Assembly (NCBI GenBank): GCA_964017155.1
Contig: OZ024866.1
Location: 22,432,582-22,496,581 of the forward strand
Direction: 5' to 3'
Source: Oasisia sp. SBJ-2009
Lineage: Eukaryota; Annelida; Polychaeta; Sabellida; Siboglinidae
DNA: 64,000 bases
Part shown: piece by piece, positions 14,201-28,873 of the stretch
How the letters are laid out: every line of letters begins with the position of its first letter
How positions within the stretch are numbered: position 1 is the first letter of the stretch
Position numbers and translations under genes: made by a program
The notes under the pieces: model-generated
What the model was told of the DNA's origin: nothing
Databases searched by the model: none
Seen by the model: only the letters and a program-made list of their open reading frames with translations

Positions 14201-17200
14201 CATCTATGATGAATGGTTTTCTTGTTATTCTATGTCAAATATGATTGTAGATATTACGCAAAATATATGGTGGCCATTTTGAATAAAATATGATAATTAA
14301 CTAGGCAATAATGTATTTTTCTGTCCATAAACAGATTCCTCAAGATGTTACATTTCCAAAAATATATGCATATGTAGGAATATTCTTAGTAGTAATAAAA
14401 CCACAGGTGTTTGTTTAAAGATGTGGATATAATTTCTGAAAAAAAATCCTGGTCTGTAAAGGTTAACAGTGATGTATTACTACAGATTTGGAAAAACTAT
14501 GATTGCTGTTGGATGGACGACACGAACTGAGATCGAACATTGACGAACAAACTGAACAAAATCCCCAGTTATGGATAAATAAAACATTACACTAAAGCAA
14601 CGTAACACAGAAACATAATATACCTTGCTTTTCTAACAGTTTATACATAATATACGTGACATGACAATACCTCTGGTGTGTTCTATTGGCGTGTAGACAG
14701 TAGGTACATCATCGTCAGCAGCAATAAGTGCATAGAGCGGCAATGGCGGAATGGACGAGATCTCGGAATAGTCGAGCTGAACCTCATCTTGGAGCATTTC
14801 CGGGGATCCAGGGGGCGCTGTGAGCGTCGGTGCGGAGAACAGACGCTGGCGCCCCTTGTGGCTGTCGTAGGACATACTCATCTCGGCAGTGCCTGAGATG
14901 CAGCGCAGAAGGTGGGCGAGGATCGCCTTCACGCGCTGGATGCGCCCGAAGTTGAGTAGTTCGATGAGTTGTTTCGGGTGGTATTGTGGCAAGACGGGGT
15001 TGGCCAGACGGGCGGCCTCAAACAGACCGTAGTCCTGCATCGACGTGTCACTAGTGTCGACCTTGTGCGCGTCGGGCTTGTGTCGGAGGATCGATGACTC
15101 GCGTTTCTTCCCCCCTTTCTCCTCCTTCATCTCCATCAGCATGTTGAGATTCGAGATGGACGCGACTGAGACGAGTCCGGCCGTCAGCGCCATGTTCGAC
15201 ATCGACCGCGCGATCTTGGAGCTGCGCACCGGGTTGACGTTCGTCAGCGACGCGACGCGGTGCATCTTCTTCCGCGTCAGCGTGCGCACGTCCGACATGT
15301 CGCTCTTCTCGGCGGCGACGGCGTCTCGTGTCACCTTGTGGGCCTGCCACTGCGAGTAGACGTGCATCTCGTTGTCCATTCCCACCACCAGGAGGCCGTC
15401 CCGCACCCACGAAATGTGCATCGGCAGCGGGGGTAGTCCGTCGGCCGTTGATAATTCAACGCTGCGGATTTTCATCCACCGTATTTCCTCCACTGCCTGT
15501 TGCACTGTCATCGACTTACTCTTCTGTAGGACGCCTCGATTCGGCGCCGGCATGTCCTTGACGCTGGCGCTGGCGATCTCACTCGACACTGCCGCGTACA
15601 GCATTATATTGGGGCCGACGCCGACCGTGAGAATGTGGGAGCCGTCCTCAGTGGTTACCCAGTCCAAGTGGACCAGTTGTTCTTGTCTCAGCAGCTGGGC
15701 GTTGTCGATCGACTGCTGCGTGCTGAGTGACCGGCGCACGCACTGGATGGTTGTCGCGCTCGGGACGCTGGTGCGAGTGATGGCGGGGGTAGACTTGGTG
15801 GACGACATCAGGTGCTCGTCGTGGTGGCTGGCGTGGGGGTCACCCCCGAAGATCGCGGCCAGGTCAAGGTCGGTCTTCACGTTAGCGATGCAGATGTTCT
15901 TCAGTTCAATCGTGTCTTCCAACGTCCACTCAGAACCACCTACAGCATCAACAACAGTGACAGTCAGAACCACCTACAGCGTCAACAACAGTGACAGTCA
16001 GAACCACCTACAGCATCAACAACAGTGACAGTCAGAACCACCTATCGAATCAACAACAGTGACAGTCAGAACCACCTACAGCATCAACAACAGTGACAGT
16101 CAGAACCACCTATCGAATCAACAACAGTAACAGTCAGAACCACCTACAGCGTCAACAACAGTGACAGTCAGAACCACCTATCGAATCATCAACAACAGTG
16201 ACAGTCAGAACCACCTACAGCATCAACAACAGTGACAGTCAGAACCACCTATCGAATCAACAACAGTGACAGTCAGAACCACCTACAGCATCAACAACAG
16301 TGACAGTCAGAACCACCTACAGCATCAACAACAGTGACAGTCAGAACCACCTACAGCATCAACAACAGTGACAGTCAGAACCACCTACAGCATCAACAAC
16401 AGTGACAGTCAGAACCACCTACAGCATCAACAACAGTGACAGTCAGAACCACCTACAGCATCAACAACAGTGACAGTCAGAACCACCTACGGAATCATAA
16501 GCACTACTCAAAGTTATGACTCCAATTCAGGTCAGAGATACAGAAAAAACCACTAGACAATACCCAGCCAGAAATAAAACCAATTATACACATCCAGTTG
16601 GGTAAATTAGGAGATTTGCTGCTTCTGCTTGGTTCCTGGTTGACCAGGAATTGTAGTACCATACCAGGAGGCTCCTGGCGAAACCGGGAGACTTAACTAA
16701 TAGATGATATATATATATATATATTTATATATATGCATAAGCTGACCTCAATTTGTCTCAAACATGAGGTCAAAGAAATAGATTAAATGCTGGACATTCA
16801 ACAGCCACACTTCCGTGTCACAATGACCTCTGACCTAGACCCACCTGTGGACTCGCACTCGTAGATGGCGACATACAGGTTGATGAACTTGCTGTCTGAG
16901 CCATGGCCTACCCTCACATGTCCCATCCTGTAGGCAATGGCCACCCGCCCACTGTATGCACAACTCACGGTGATGGGCCGACCTACACACACACGCACAA
17001 GTAATAATAAAATCTTAATCTAGCGCTTTTTAGGTAAGCTAACACTATTTAAAGTATTTCACAGACTGAAATGATGATGCTAAACATTGAATAAATAAAG
17101 TTAAAACCTAAAATATTTAGGTGATGAGAAAACAGCTTGAAGCATTTAAATTAAAAACCATCACTACAAGACAGAAATTACATTGTAGTGTTATTTAAAA

Positions 17201-20200
17201 GTAAAATGCAGTGTCTGTATCAAGGCTTGTGGGGCATGTAATATGAGTGGATTGTTATAAGTTGTTTAAGAAATGGAGCCAATTTTTGTGTCAACTGCAC
17301 AATTGCAAAACTACTGCAATACTATCATAACGAGTGTAATAATTTCATAACTATTGTAATAGTAATATAATAGTTTATAACTCATGCAGCATTAATGTGA
17401 TAGTTTTAAAACAGTACTGCGGTAGTTTTTGTAACTGCTACAAAAGAACCGTGATAATATAACAGCATATTTATAATCCTAATAATAATAAATATTTTTT
17501 TTTCAGGATGGCCCTGCTAAATACAACACACATTAAAATACACACTTGACTTCTTTTCAGTGGGGTCCTCATATATACAATCGTACAGGCATACAATATT
17601 AATTTAATGTCTGGGAAAGCCATCAAAGAAACAACTGAAGGGTGGTTATGCTTATGGTTATGACTATCCAACAAGTAATGGAGGACTATAGTTTTGAGGG
17701 CAGTCAAACAAAATTGTGAATCCATGAATGACATTGCTCTGACTGGTAATTGTTAGGTTGATAAATAACTAAAGTTAGCAAATAATGTATAACAAATCCA
17801 TCAGACCTGACAGGTATAGATAGAGACTTTGTGCAGATAAGCTGGTGGGCAATATCCCAACAATTTGTGTTCATGATTTGTAGATCACCTCCAAACATGA
17901 CACACACCTGGCACGTATATTTCGCTGACGTCATCTTTCTGGATCATCATGTCCCACTCCGCCCACTCAAAGTGACGCGTCACCACGCCCGGGATGTCAC
18001 TCATCTCCGACGTCGTAAGACACTTCCAGAACCGGGTACAGCCGTCAGTGCTGGCCGTCGATATCAGGTATGGGGCAAAGCATGCTGGGTAGATGGACGA
18101 TGAGCTGAGGTGACCAGCAGCCATAGTTGCGCAGACGATCTGAACACCGTCTGGTAGGCCCAGAGTCTGGGTGCACACCTGTAGACCCCAAAACACACAT
18201 TGAACACCCAGAACAGATCACACCTGTACACCCCAAAACACACAATAAACACCAAGAACAGATCACACCTGTAGACCCCAAAACACACATTGAACACCCA
18301 GAACAGATCACACCTGTAGACCCCAAAACACACAATGAACACCAAGAACAGATCACACCTGTAGACCCCAAAACACACAATAAACACCAAGAACAGATCA
18401 CACCTGTAGACCCCAAAACACACATTGAACACCCAGAACAGATCACACCTGTAGACCCCAAAACACACAATGAACACCAAGAACAGATCACACCTGTAGA
18501 CCCCAAAATACACAATAAACACCAAGAACAGATCACACCTGTAGACCCCAAAACACACATTGAACACCCAGAACAGATCACACCTGTAGACCCCAAAACA
18601 CACAATGAACACCAAGAACAGATCACACCTGTAGACCCAAAAACACACAATAAACACCAAGAACAGATCACACCTGTAGACCCCAAAACACACAATGAAC
18701 ACCAGGAACAGATCACACCTGTAGACCCCAAAACACAGAATGAACACCAAGAACAGATCACACATGCAGACCCCAAAACACAGAATGAACACCAAGAACA
18801 GATCACACCTGTAGACCCCAAAACACACAATGAACACCAAGAACAGATCACACCTGTAGACCCCAAAACACACAATGAACACCAAGAACAGATCACACAT
18901 GTAGACCCCAAAACACAGAATGAACACCAAGAACAGATCACACCTGTAGACCCCAAAACACACAATGAACACCAAGAACAGATCACACCTGTAGACCCCA
19001 AAACACACAATGAACACCGAGAACAGATCACACCTGTAGACCCCAAAACACACAATGAACACCAAGAACAGATCACACCTGTAGACCCCAAAACACACAA
19101 TGAACACCAAGAACAGATCACAAGATCACACCTGTAGACCCCAAAACACACAATGAACACCAAGAACAGATCACACCTGTAGACCCCAAAACACACAATG
19201 AACACCAAGAACAGATCACACATGTAGACCCCAAAACACACAATGAACACCAAGAACAGATCACACCTATAGACCCCCAAAACACACAATGAACACCAAG
19301 AACAGATCACAAGATCACACCTGTAGACCCCAAAACACACAATGAACACCAAGAACAGATCACACCTGTAGACCCCAAAACACACAATGAACACCAAGAA
19401 CAGATCACACCTGTAGACCCCAAAACACAGAATGAACACCAAGAACAGATCACACCTGTAGACCCAAAAACACAGAATGAACACCAAGAACAGATCACAC
19501 CTGTAGACCCCAAAACACAGAATGAACACCAAGAACAGATCACACCTGCAGACCCCAAAACACACAATGAACACCAAGAACAGATCACACCACATTGAAG
19601 GCGGTTATGGCAGGGAAATAAGACCACATTGGAGGTATTTATATCATGGAAATAAGACCACATTGGAGGTATTTATATCATGGAAATAAGACCACATTGG
19701 AGGTATTTATATCATGGAAATAAGACCACATTGGAGGTATTTATATCATGGAAGTAAGACCACATTGCAGGTATTTATATCATGGAAATAAGACCACATT
19801 GGAGGTATTTATATCATGGAAATAAGACCACATTGGAGGTATTTATATCATGGAAATAAGACCACATTGGAGGTATTTATATCATGGAAGTAAGTCCACA
19901 TTGGAGGTATTTATATCATGGAAATAAGACCACATTGGAGGTATTTATATCATGGAAATAAGACCACATTGGAGGTATTTATATCATGGAAATAAGACCA
20001 CATTGGAGTTATTTATATCATGGAAATAAGACCACATTGGAGGTATTTATATCATGGAAATAAGACCACATTGGAGGTATTTATATCATGGAAAAAAGAC
20101 CACATTGGAGGTATTTATATCATGGAAATAAGACCACATTGGAGGTATTTATATCATGGAAATAAGACCACACTGGAGGTATTTATATCATGGAAATAAG

Positions 20201-23200
20201 ACCACATTGGAGGTATTTATATCATGAAAATAAGACCACATTGAAGGTAAATAAGTCTACATTGGAGGTGGTTATGGCTGGGAAGTAAGCCTACATTGGA
20301 GGTGGTTATGGCTGGGAAGTAAGCCTACATTGGAGGTGGTTATGGCTGGAAAGTAAGTCTACATTGGAGGTGGTCATGGCAGGGAAGTAAGCCTACATTG
20401 GAGGTGGTCATGGCAGGGAAATAAGCCTACCTTGGAGGTGGTTATGGCAGGGAAGTAAGCCTACCTTGGAGGTGGTTATGGCAGGGAAGTAAGCCTACAT
20501 TGGAGGTGGTTATGGCAGGGAAATAAGCCTACCTTGGAGGTGGTTATGGCAGGGAAATAAGTCTACATTGGAGGTGGTCATGGCAGGGAAGTAAGCCTAC
20601 ATTGGAGGTGGTCATGGCAGGGAAGTAAGCCAACATTGGAGGTGGTTATGGCAGGGAAGTAAGCCTACATTGGAGGTGGTTATGGCAGGGAAGTAAGCCT
20701 ACCTTGGAGGTGGTTATGGCAGGGAAGTAAGTCTACATTGGAGGTGGTTATGGCTGGGAAATAAGCCTACATTGGAGGTGGTTATGGCTGGGAAGTAAGC
20801 CTACATTGGAGGTGGTTATGGCTGGGAAATAAGCCTACATTGGAGGTGGTTATGGCAGGGAAGTAAGCCTACATTGGAGGTGGTTATGGCAGGGAAGTAA
20901 GCCTACCTTGGAGGTGGTCATGGCAGGGAAGTAAGCCTACATTGGAGGTGGTTAGGGCAGGGAAGTAAGCCTACATTGGAGGTGGTCATGGCAGGGAAGT
21001 AAGCCTACATTGGAGGTGGTTAGGGCAGGGAAGTAAGCCTACCTTGGAGGTGGTTATGGCAGGGAAGTAAGCCTACATTGGAGGTGGTTATGGCTGGGAA
21101 ATAAGCCTACATTGGAGGTGGTCATGGCAGGGAAGTAAGCCTACCTTGGAGGTGGCGATAGAGAGGCGGCGGCCAGGGGTGGTCTGCTGGGAGACGGCCG
21201 GCTCTGAGAGAAGGGGGTGGAACTGCTCCCCACTCTCATCCTCTTGGAAGAAGTTCACATCGGGTGAGTAACATCCCACAGGGTTGTCTTCACCTAAACC
21301 ACAGCAGGCAATGGGTAGAAGAGCACACTGTCATCAACAGACAGGAGGAACCACTAGGATGCTAAAGATGTGAGGCAATATAAAACATATACAGTGGAAC
21401 CCCTCGTTTAAGACCGCCCTCCAAATCAGAGTGGGGCAGTCTTAAAAGAGGGGTGGTCTCTCGTGAGGGGTTTGCAACATTCAACACTAGGGGGCGCTTA
21501 CAACGACTAACATCAACACTAGGGGGCGCTTACAACCATTAAGTAGTAAAATACACAAAATAAAAAGTAGAAAATAAAAAATGAGACAACATATTAACAA
21601 CAACAAAATTATTTATTTTGTTTATTTTATGTGTGACATGTTTCAGTATAAGTTTAATTTTGGATCGTTTTTTTATAATATCTGATAAAAGGTATCCTCA
21701 TTTTGAATCGTTTTTTTTATAATGATTGATAAAAAGTATGCTCATTTAATTTATTTCAAATTCGGTCTGACGGGCTAAAAAGTGCTGCCACCTCACGGCG
21801 TCTGGGTAATCGCACCACGGTCGCCATTTTGTTGTTCTTTCCAGCGACTGAAAACGATCTTTTACTTTCTGATCTAATCATGAAAACGGCCTCTTACAGC
21901 CGCGAAACTTCCTCTCTAATAACTCATATTACATATACATACGCTAGGTCATAAAATGTAATCATTTAAATTGCTGTGAAGAATAAAATTTACAAATCAA
22001 AATCATGGTCAACTCAACTCAAGTCGACATCGCCGGCGGCTGTTACGCGCAGGCCGTAGGCGTAGATTACCGTGGCGTTACGTCGATATTTTACAGCGAT
22101 GTCACTAAATCTGGATTCCGGTTTTATCCTAAACTAACCTAAAGCTTAGCCTAAGTTTCTAAACTTTAATCATACACAATATGGATATTACAGTAATGAC
22201 AGAGTTATGCGTAGCCACCGACGGTGACCATGTCCGCCATGATCATGATGTCTTGCCGGCGAGTTCTTGCGCGAGTTTGTTTCGTGAATTTTATTTGTTT
22301 TGTGAATTTTATTTGTTTCAATAATGTAAGTGATTAAATTTGATAACATAGTGTGTGTGTTTATAAATATATAAGATGTGAGGAAAGTCTAGCGGCTGTT
22401 AGGTGTCGTTTTCATAATTCGGTCAGGAAGTAAAAGTTCGCGAAAATGAATGGCGGTCATCAGGATTCAGGCAATTTATTGTTTTTATGCGCGTTCGAGC
22501 ACGTTAGTCATGTGCTTAATGAGAATTCGTTGCGATATTTAGGTTTAAAAATGTGCTGGCCACCTATCGGATGGTCGTTCGTCAGGGGTAAAATTCAAAT
22601 TGCCATGGTCATTGGTCGTGTCTGCCGGGTGGTCATTGATGAGGGGTCGTTTATACAGCGTAGGCATTCCGTCTGTTCTGAAAAACGGTCGTAAAAAGCG
22701 GGTGGTCGTAAATGAGGGTGGTCGTTCGTCAGGGGTTCTACTGTATATGTATATATATATATATATATTATATATATATATATGTAAAATTATTTTCTGT
22801 CGATTGAAAATTGACATTGAGAGTGTTCCCCAGAGTCAGTCTGGCAACTGAAAAAGTTTCGAGTTCTGGCATTCACCTTAGCATAACTTACTGATCCCAG
22901 CATTACCCTGACTACAGGGGAAAGCAGAGAGCAAGAGCCACTCACTGTGAGAGGCGATGACAATGCGCCACATGTGTAGCACAGAGGTTCCCCTTGAGAG
23001 TTTCTCTATAACGACCAGGTAGAAGTGCTCCTCGAAGGTCTTCATGTTTTGGAGGTCGACGATGGGCTCCATCTTGGCCTGGCACTTGAAGCCACACTGC
23101 AGACTCTCCTGCCCCGTGATGAGTTGGTCTTGGAACACGTGGATCATCTGGATGTGTTGCCAGTCCTGTGTGACATTAACGCACAAGTAAACATGTTGTC

Positions 23201-26200
23201 AGTTCTATGTAATAGTCACAAGCACAAGTACATGTGTTGTCAGTCCTGTGTAACATCAACACACAAGTACATGTGTTGCCAGTCCAGTGTAACAAGTACA
23301 TGTGTTGCCAGTCCAGTGTAACAAGTACATGTGTTGCCAGTCCAGTGTAACAAGTACATGTGTTGCCAGTCCTGTGTAACACCAACGCATAAGTAAACGT
23401 GTTGCCAGTTCTATGTAATAGTCACAAGCACAAGTACATGTGTTGCCAGTCCTGTATAACATTAACACACAAGTACATGTGTTGCCAGTCCTGTGTAATT
23501 GTCACAAGCACATATGTTGCCAGTCCTGTGTATCATCAACACACAGGTACATGTGTTGCCAGTCCTGTTCACAATACATACGTAGAGATTGTTTTATCCT
23601 AAACTATGGCTCATACAGAGAACATGAGCAGATATTTGTTAACAACATTCATGTACATTTGCATATATGCACAGAAACACACACACCATGTGTATACACC
23701 AATACAACCAAACACTGACACATTTACAATCCCTCTACACACAAAAGGCTTTACATGACTCTATATAAAATGTTTATATACGTAAATATGGTAGAAATCT
23801 CACGATAAATGCCATATTAAAAATAAGACAGAATGCGAGAGAAACAGAAATCATATAGACTAATGACTTTAGAAGATGTACGTATGTTTCCAGAGAATTG
23901 ATTAATATAAATGCTGTGAATGAGAATGCCCACGTGAGCAGCGGTGGTGGTGGAAATAATGCAGACGTACGTGTTCAGCGTCCAGGATGCGGTCGAGCTG
24001 AAGGATGGCTCCGGGACAGGCGGTAGACTGTAGACTCACTATGTTCACGTCGCTCCCATAGGTAGTTTTCACCGGTAACTCAACGTCGGCATCAGAGAGC
24101 AGAGACCCAGCACTGTCAGACTGCGACACATCCATTGGCTGTGAGAGAGAAACAGCTCTGTGTCAGGCCACTGTGGTACTGTTTAGACCCTGTCCTCATA
24201 CAAACTGGTCCTGAACTGCCTGTATCCGTTCAACAAAGTTGATGCCACGCGGCGGTGAAATAACCGTCCTAAAATAAGCTCAGCATGCAATACTACGGGA
24301 CAAAGACTCTCCGATTTTATCTGCCAGTTGCACGTATTTGGTGTTCATTTTGTCCTAATTATGTGGGTGCTAAATGGTTACATTTTCTATATACTTCAGA
24401 TTATGGTTTCCTACACAAAACATCTGGCAATTAACACATATTTTTAATTAGTCAGACTCCAGCTTTTATTTTTATCTATGTAAATATCTTTAGAACATTA
24501 AAGCCTACGTAGTATGGCAAAGAAAAAGGTTGCTTGGTCAGGTAATTACTGCGTCAACATATGAATACTCACAGGAGGCTTGACCTGGACCCCAGACAGC
24601 AGTTTCCTGGCGTCAATGACAGCCTGGTAGACCCTCAAAGTGGCTCCATCAGAGGCTACAAATAGGGCACTTGGGGAGCTACTCAGAGTGCCAGACCTAG
24701 AAACAAGGAATGTCATGCCTTATTCAGTTGCAATGATTTCATCAACATCTACAGTGTATTTATATTATGAGTGATCTTTTATAAAATATATAATTTCTCA
24801 CCTATAATGTTACATTTCAACGCCCTATTGATAACATCAAACAATGTCCAGACTTGACTGTGAATTATTTTCCTGGATGTAATCACGTAAAATGTAACTA
24901 CTCTTAGGTGAAAATATGTAGTCATTACAGTATGTCTTACTGTAAGACATGCACTCATTATAATTATGTCTTACTGTAAACTTGCAGTCATTACACTAAC
25001 TGTTACTGTAAAAGTAGTTAAGTTCTCATATAGCGCAGTATCATGTCCTCCGGATGTATTACACTTTACTCCTGGCAAATCTGTACAATCAAACACCATC
25101 TCGGCTTCTAAGGGAATAATCCTACCATGCTACAATTAATGTGTGAAGATGATTTGTACCCAACTATTCCCCCCATCAGGTACTCATTCATACAGCTGAG
25201 TGACCTGGAGCAATGGAGACTGACTGAACTTATGTAAGATTTTGACACAGCAGCACATGATTCAAACCCAGGGTCTCTTAGCAGAGATTGAAGTTCTACC
25301 AACTGTGCCACTGCACTACTAACACTACGGAAACCATGACTCAAAGAAATGCGATTTATCGGTTCTGTTTTACGAAATTCATGTATGAAATGTTATGTAA
25401 GCTTTCTAAAAAGGTTATAAAATGTACTAATTGTAATAAAAATGAGAAATAAGCATGCCAGTTGAGTGAAAAGATTTTCTTTGGTGATAAAAAGTCCAGA
25501 TCGTTGAAAATCATCATGCAATGTTTATACAGTGTTTTCACAAAGTCAAGTTCACTGACATATGACTCATTTTGCTAAAATACATCACAAATATATGTTA
25601 TGATATCACGCTGCTTACCCTGGCAGTAGAGTGGGCAGCCAGGCTACGTTAGAGAACGCCGACATCTCCGGGGAGTTGATCCGGGCCAGTTCCGTCACTC
25701 CGCCAGACTTAGACAGCGGTCCCACGGCCTCGACATTCCACAGGATCAGTTCGCTACAGAATCCCCCTGGGCCTGGATCGCGCTTCCCGCCCGGATAACG
25801 CGGGCGCGGTAGATCCGTGTCGGCGTGTGGCACGTTGTGGTGAGACGTGGTGAGGAGGAGTGGCAATACGGGGTGGCACGACACGTGGTTCGTCTGGAAG
25901 CGATGGCCACACGCACGCGAAACATGCACCACGCACTGGATCGTCGAGAACTGCGACATCTCGCTGAAGTTGATTTGCCAGAGGTTCAGCGAGCCGTTGT
26001 TGTGCTTCGACACGAGATTCACGTTCGGCGTGTAGACGATGTCCGAGGCAGTGAGGGGGGAGACGCTCACGGGGTCCTCGCTCGAAGATTTGTCCTCCGA
26101 TTGTTTCACGGCCGACCGGACGTTGAGACGGCCGTAGTCGCTGTACAGCAGCATGTGGCTGGACATGGTCTTGGCGTCTCCCAGCGGGATAGAGTGAGGG

Positions 26201-27633
26201 ATACGAGAAGACATACTGATCTGGGCCTGTCGGAAGGAGCCCGGGTTGTATTCATCCAGCCAGTCCACCACCCTGTGGACATTGACACGTGACAGTAGCA
26301 CTTTAAGGGCTTCAAGGCACAGTGCAGATACACATTTGATTATTTTGCCCAAACGAGGATGAAACGTTTGTTTATACACATATTGACTAGGGTGGTTTTT
26401 AATGTATACAAAAACATGATAAAAGAAGTAAACAAAAGAGCATTTATTTTCAAGACTTGATCGTGTAATCTGTCTTTTTTTAATCAAAGTATGATATATC
26501 TAGGTTCAGCCAATTGTCGTCACCTTGGTGCTTGTGTAGCTACGTGAATTGATGATATGCGCTGTATGTTTATGCTACGTTTTGATGACGAAATCATTTA
26601 ATATCAGACTCTGTGTAACAAATCTTCAACAGGTATTTCACTTTTTTTTTTCCATTTTCTAAGATTATTGTTCATTTTACATTAAAATTTTAATTTAAAC
26701 ATTAAGGATAAAATGCAAAACTAACTTTATCTCAAAACAATAGAAATGATTATACGTATATTGCATTTTGTCCTGAAACTATTCACATATCCACCACTAT
26801 CTATAACCAAGTACTCATTCATGCAACTGTGTGAACTGGACCAATGTGGGGTAAACAAACAAACTTGCCAAAGGTCTTAAATGGCTGCAACAGGTTCTGG
26901 GGGCGTTTCATTAGCATAAACAGTTAAGGAATATTCATCAAACAAAATTCGTTGCTAAATTAAGTGATTTTTTCTAAAAGCAAACTCTCCATTGCTGTAT
27001 GACTGAGGACACTATTTCCATGACACACCAGTGACAATGTTCTGGTGGCATGTCCTGGTGTTGGTAGTTTTCAGCTATTCACAATCACTGTTAAGGATCA
27101 AATTTTGTTTGTTTAGTGTAAAACTGGGTCTCACGGCTTTTAACAAGATTTAATTGGTCCCTAAACTTTTAAACTCTCGTTATAATCATCTCATTAGCCT
27201 GTGTTTACTCCTTATCAATCAGCGTGTATGTACTGACGCCTGTCAACACCAAGACCCTCACTTGAACAGAACCATATCACTGCTGTGTCACACAACCTGT
27301 GTGCTGGGTGATAATACGTTGGATTTTGCATTTTGATCAATCTAACAATGAATTCCATTTGACGATGGATTTTCCCTTACGAGCAGAGTTCCCTGTCTCA
27401 GATACCTGGATAATCACTACCCCACAAATAATAATAATAAATAATATAATTTATTTGTATAGCGCCCGAATCAATATTATTGCTCTCAGGCGCTTCACAT
27501 AAATGTACAAATAGTAGCTAAAATTGGATGATAAATGATTACTAAAATATATATATGTATATATAGATGATAAAATATTATTAAGGTATATATTATATAC
27601 ATATATATACATATATAGATACATATACACACG

Positions 27634-27713
<80 letters not shown>

Positions 27714-28577
27714 CATATGTACATTATAAATATAAGCCTATACATGAAATAATAAAATAAAATAGCACAGTCGTTGCATTACTTAATATTCTTCAGTATG
27801 CTAAAATAAAATAAAATTATAAAAAATAAAAGTATAGGATTAAAATAATAACAATAATAATAATAATAATAACATAGCTAATCAATCAATTGGACCCAGC
27901 ATGAGCGTCGGTTCCTGCGCTCACCACACGAGGAAACTGCCATCTACTGGGTGGATGCTGAACAAGACGTCGGGGTTATGATGCCAGTCTCGCAGCAGCC
28001 CCTCGATCTGGCGGTCCAGTGTGTCAGCAATCTTACTCTCCTGGACTCCAAACGATGACGATGACGTCGACATTGCTGACCGCTCACTGTCCATGCTCTC
28101 GTTCTGGGCTGACCGCTTCAGGATGCTCTCTGGCCTCTTACCGCTGGCAGATTCCCCTCCTGCGGACAATATCCCACTCCCACCATCCATCAGCCTTTCT
28201 TCCACTACACACTCATATTTAGCCTAATTTAGATTTTTGGCAAATAGTATAAAAAAATCTAAAAAACATTCCAAGCAATAATTATTACATATGCCACCAT
28301 ACAGTGGATAGTTGATCTATCTATCATAAGACTTGTTTCCTGGCAATAAGTCCAACTAGCCTTCACGAAATGGATGCCAAATAAATGGAGTATTTGGACA
28401 GTTTGTTGTATATTTTGTTGAAATTTGCCCCCCACAATTTTTTCTTTATGATATAAACCTGGACATATAAAATAATGCAATTCAAACACACACACACGCA
28501 CACACGCATATATATATATATATATATGCATAAGTACCAGAATGTTTCCCGTTTATATGCATAAGTACCAGAATATA

Positions 28578-28624
<47 letters not shown>

Positions 28625-28657
28625 GTGGTCTGTATATATATATATAGTGGTCTGTAT

Positions 28658-28730
<73 letters not shown>

Positions 28731-28805
28731 ATTCTGGTACTTATGCATATATATATATATATATATATACAGACCACTATATATATATATATATATATAT
28801 AGTGG

Positions 28806-28873
<68 letters not shown>

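Noticed and set aside
18127..19137. 336-codon plus-strand frame of [15 protein letters not shown] repeats, and longer minus-strand frames in the same block
   Set aside because: A 45-bp tandem array is a multiple of three and stop-free by composition. It lies wholly in DMXL intron 16 and has no unique protein sequence.
25825..26292. 155-codon plus-strand frame opposite exon 12, and similar frames opposite exons 19 and 25
   Set aside because: Shadows of GC-rich exons on the opposite strand.
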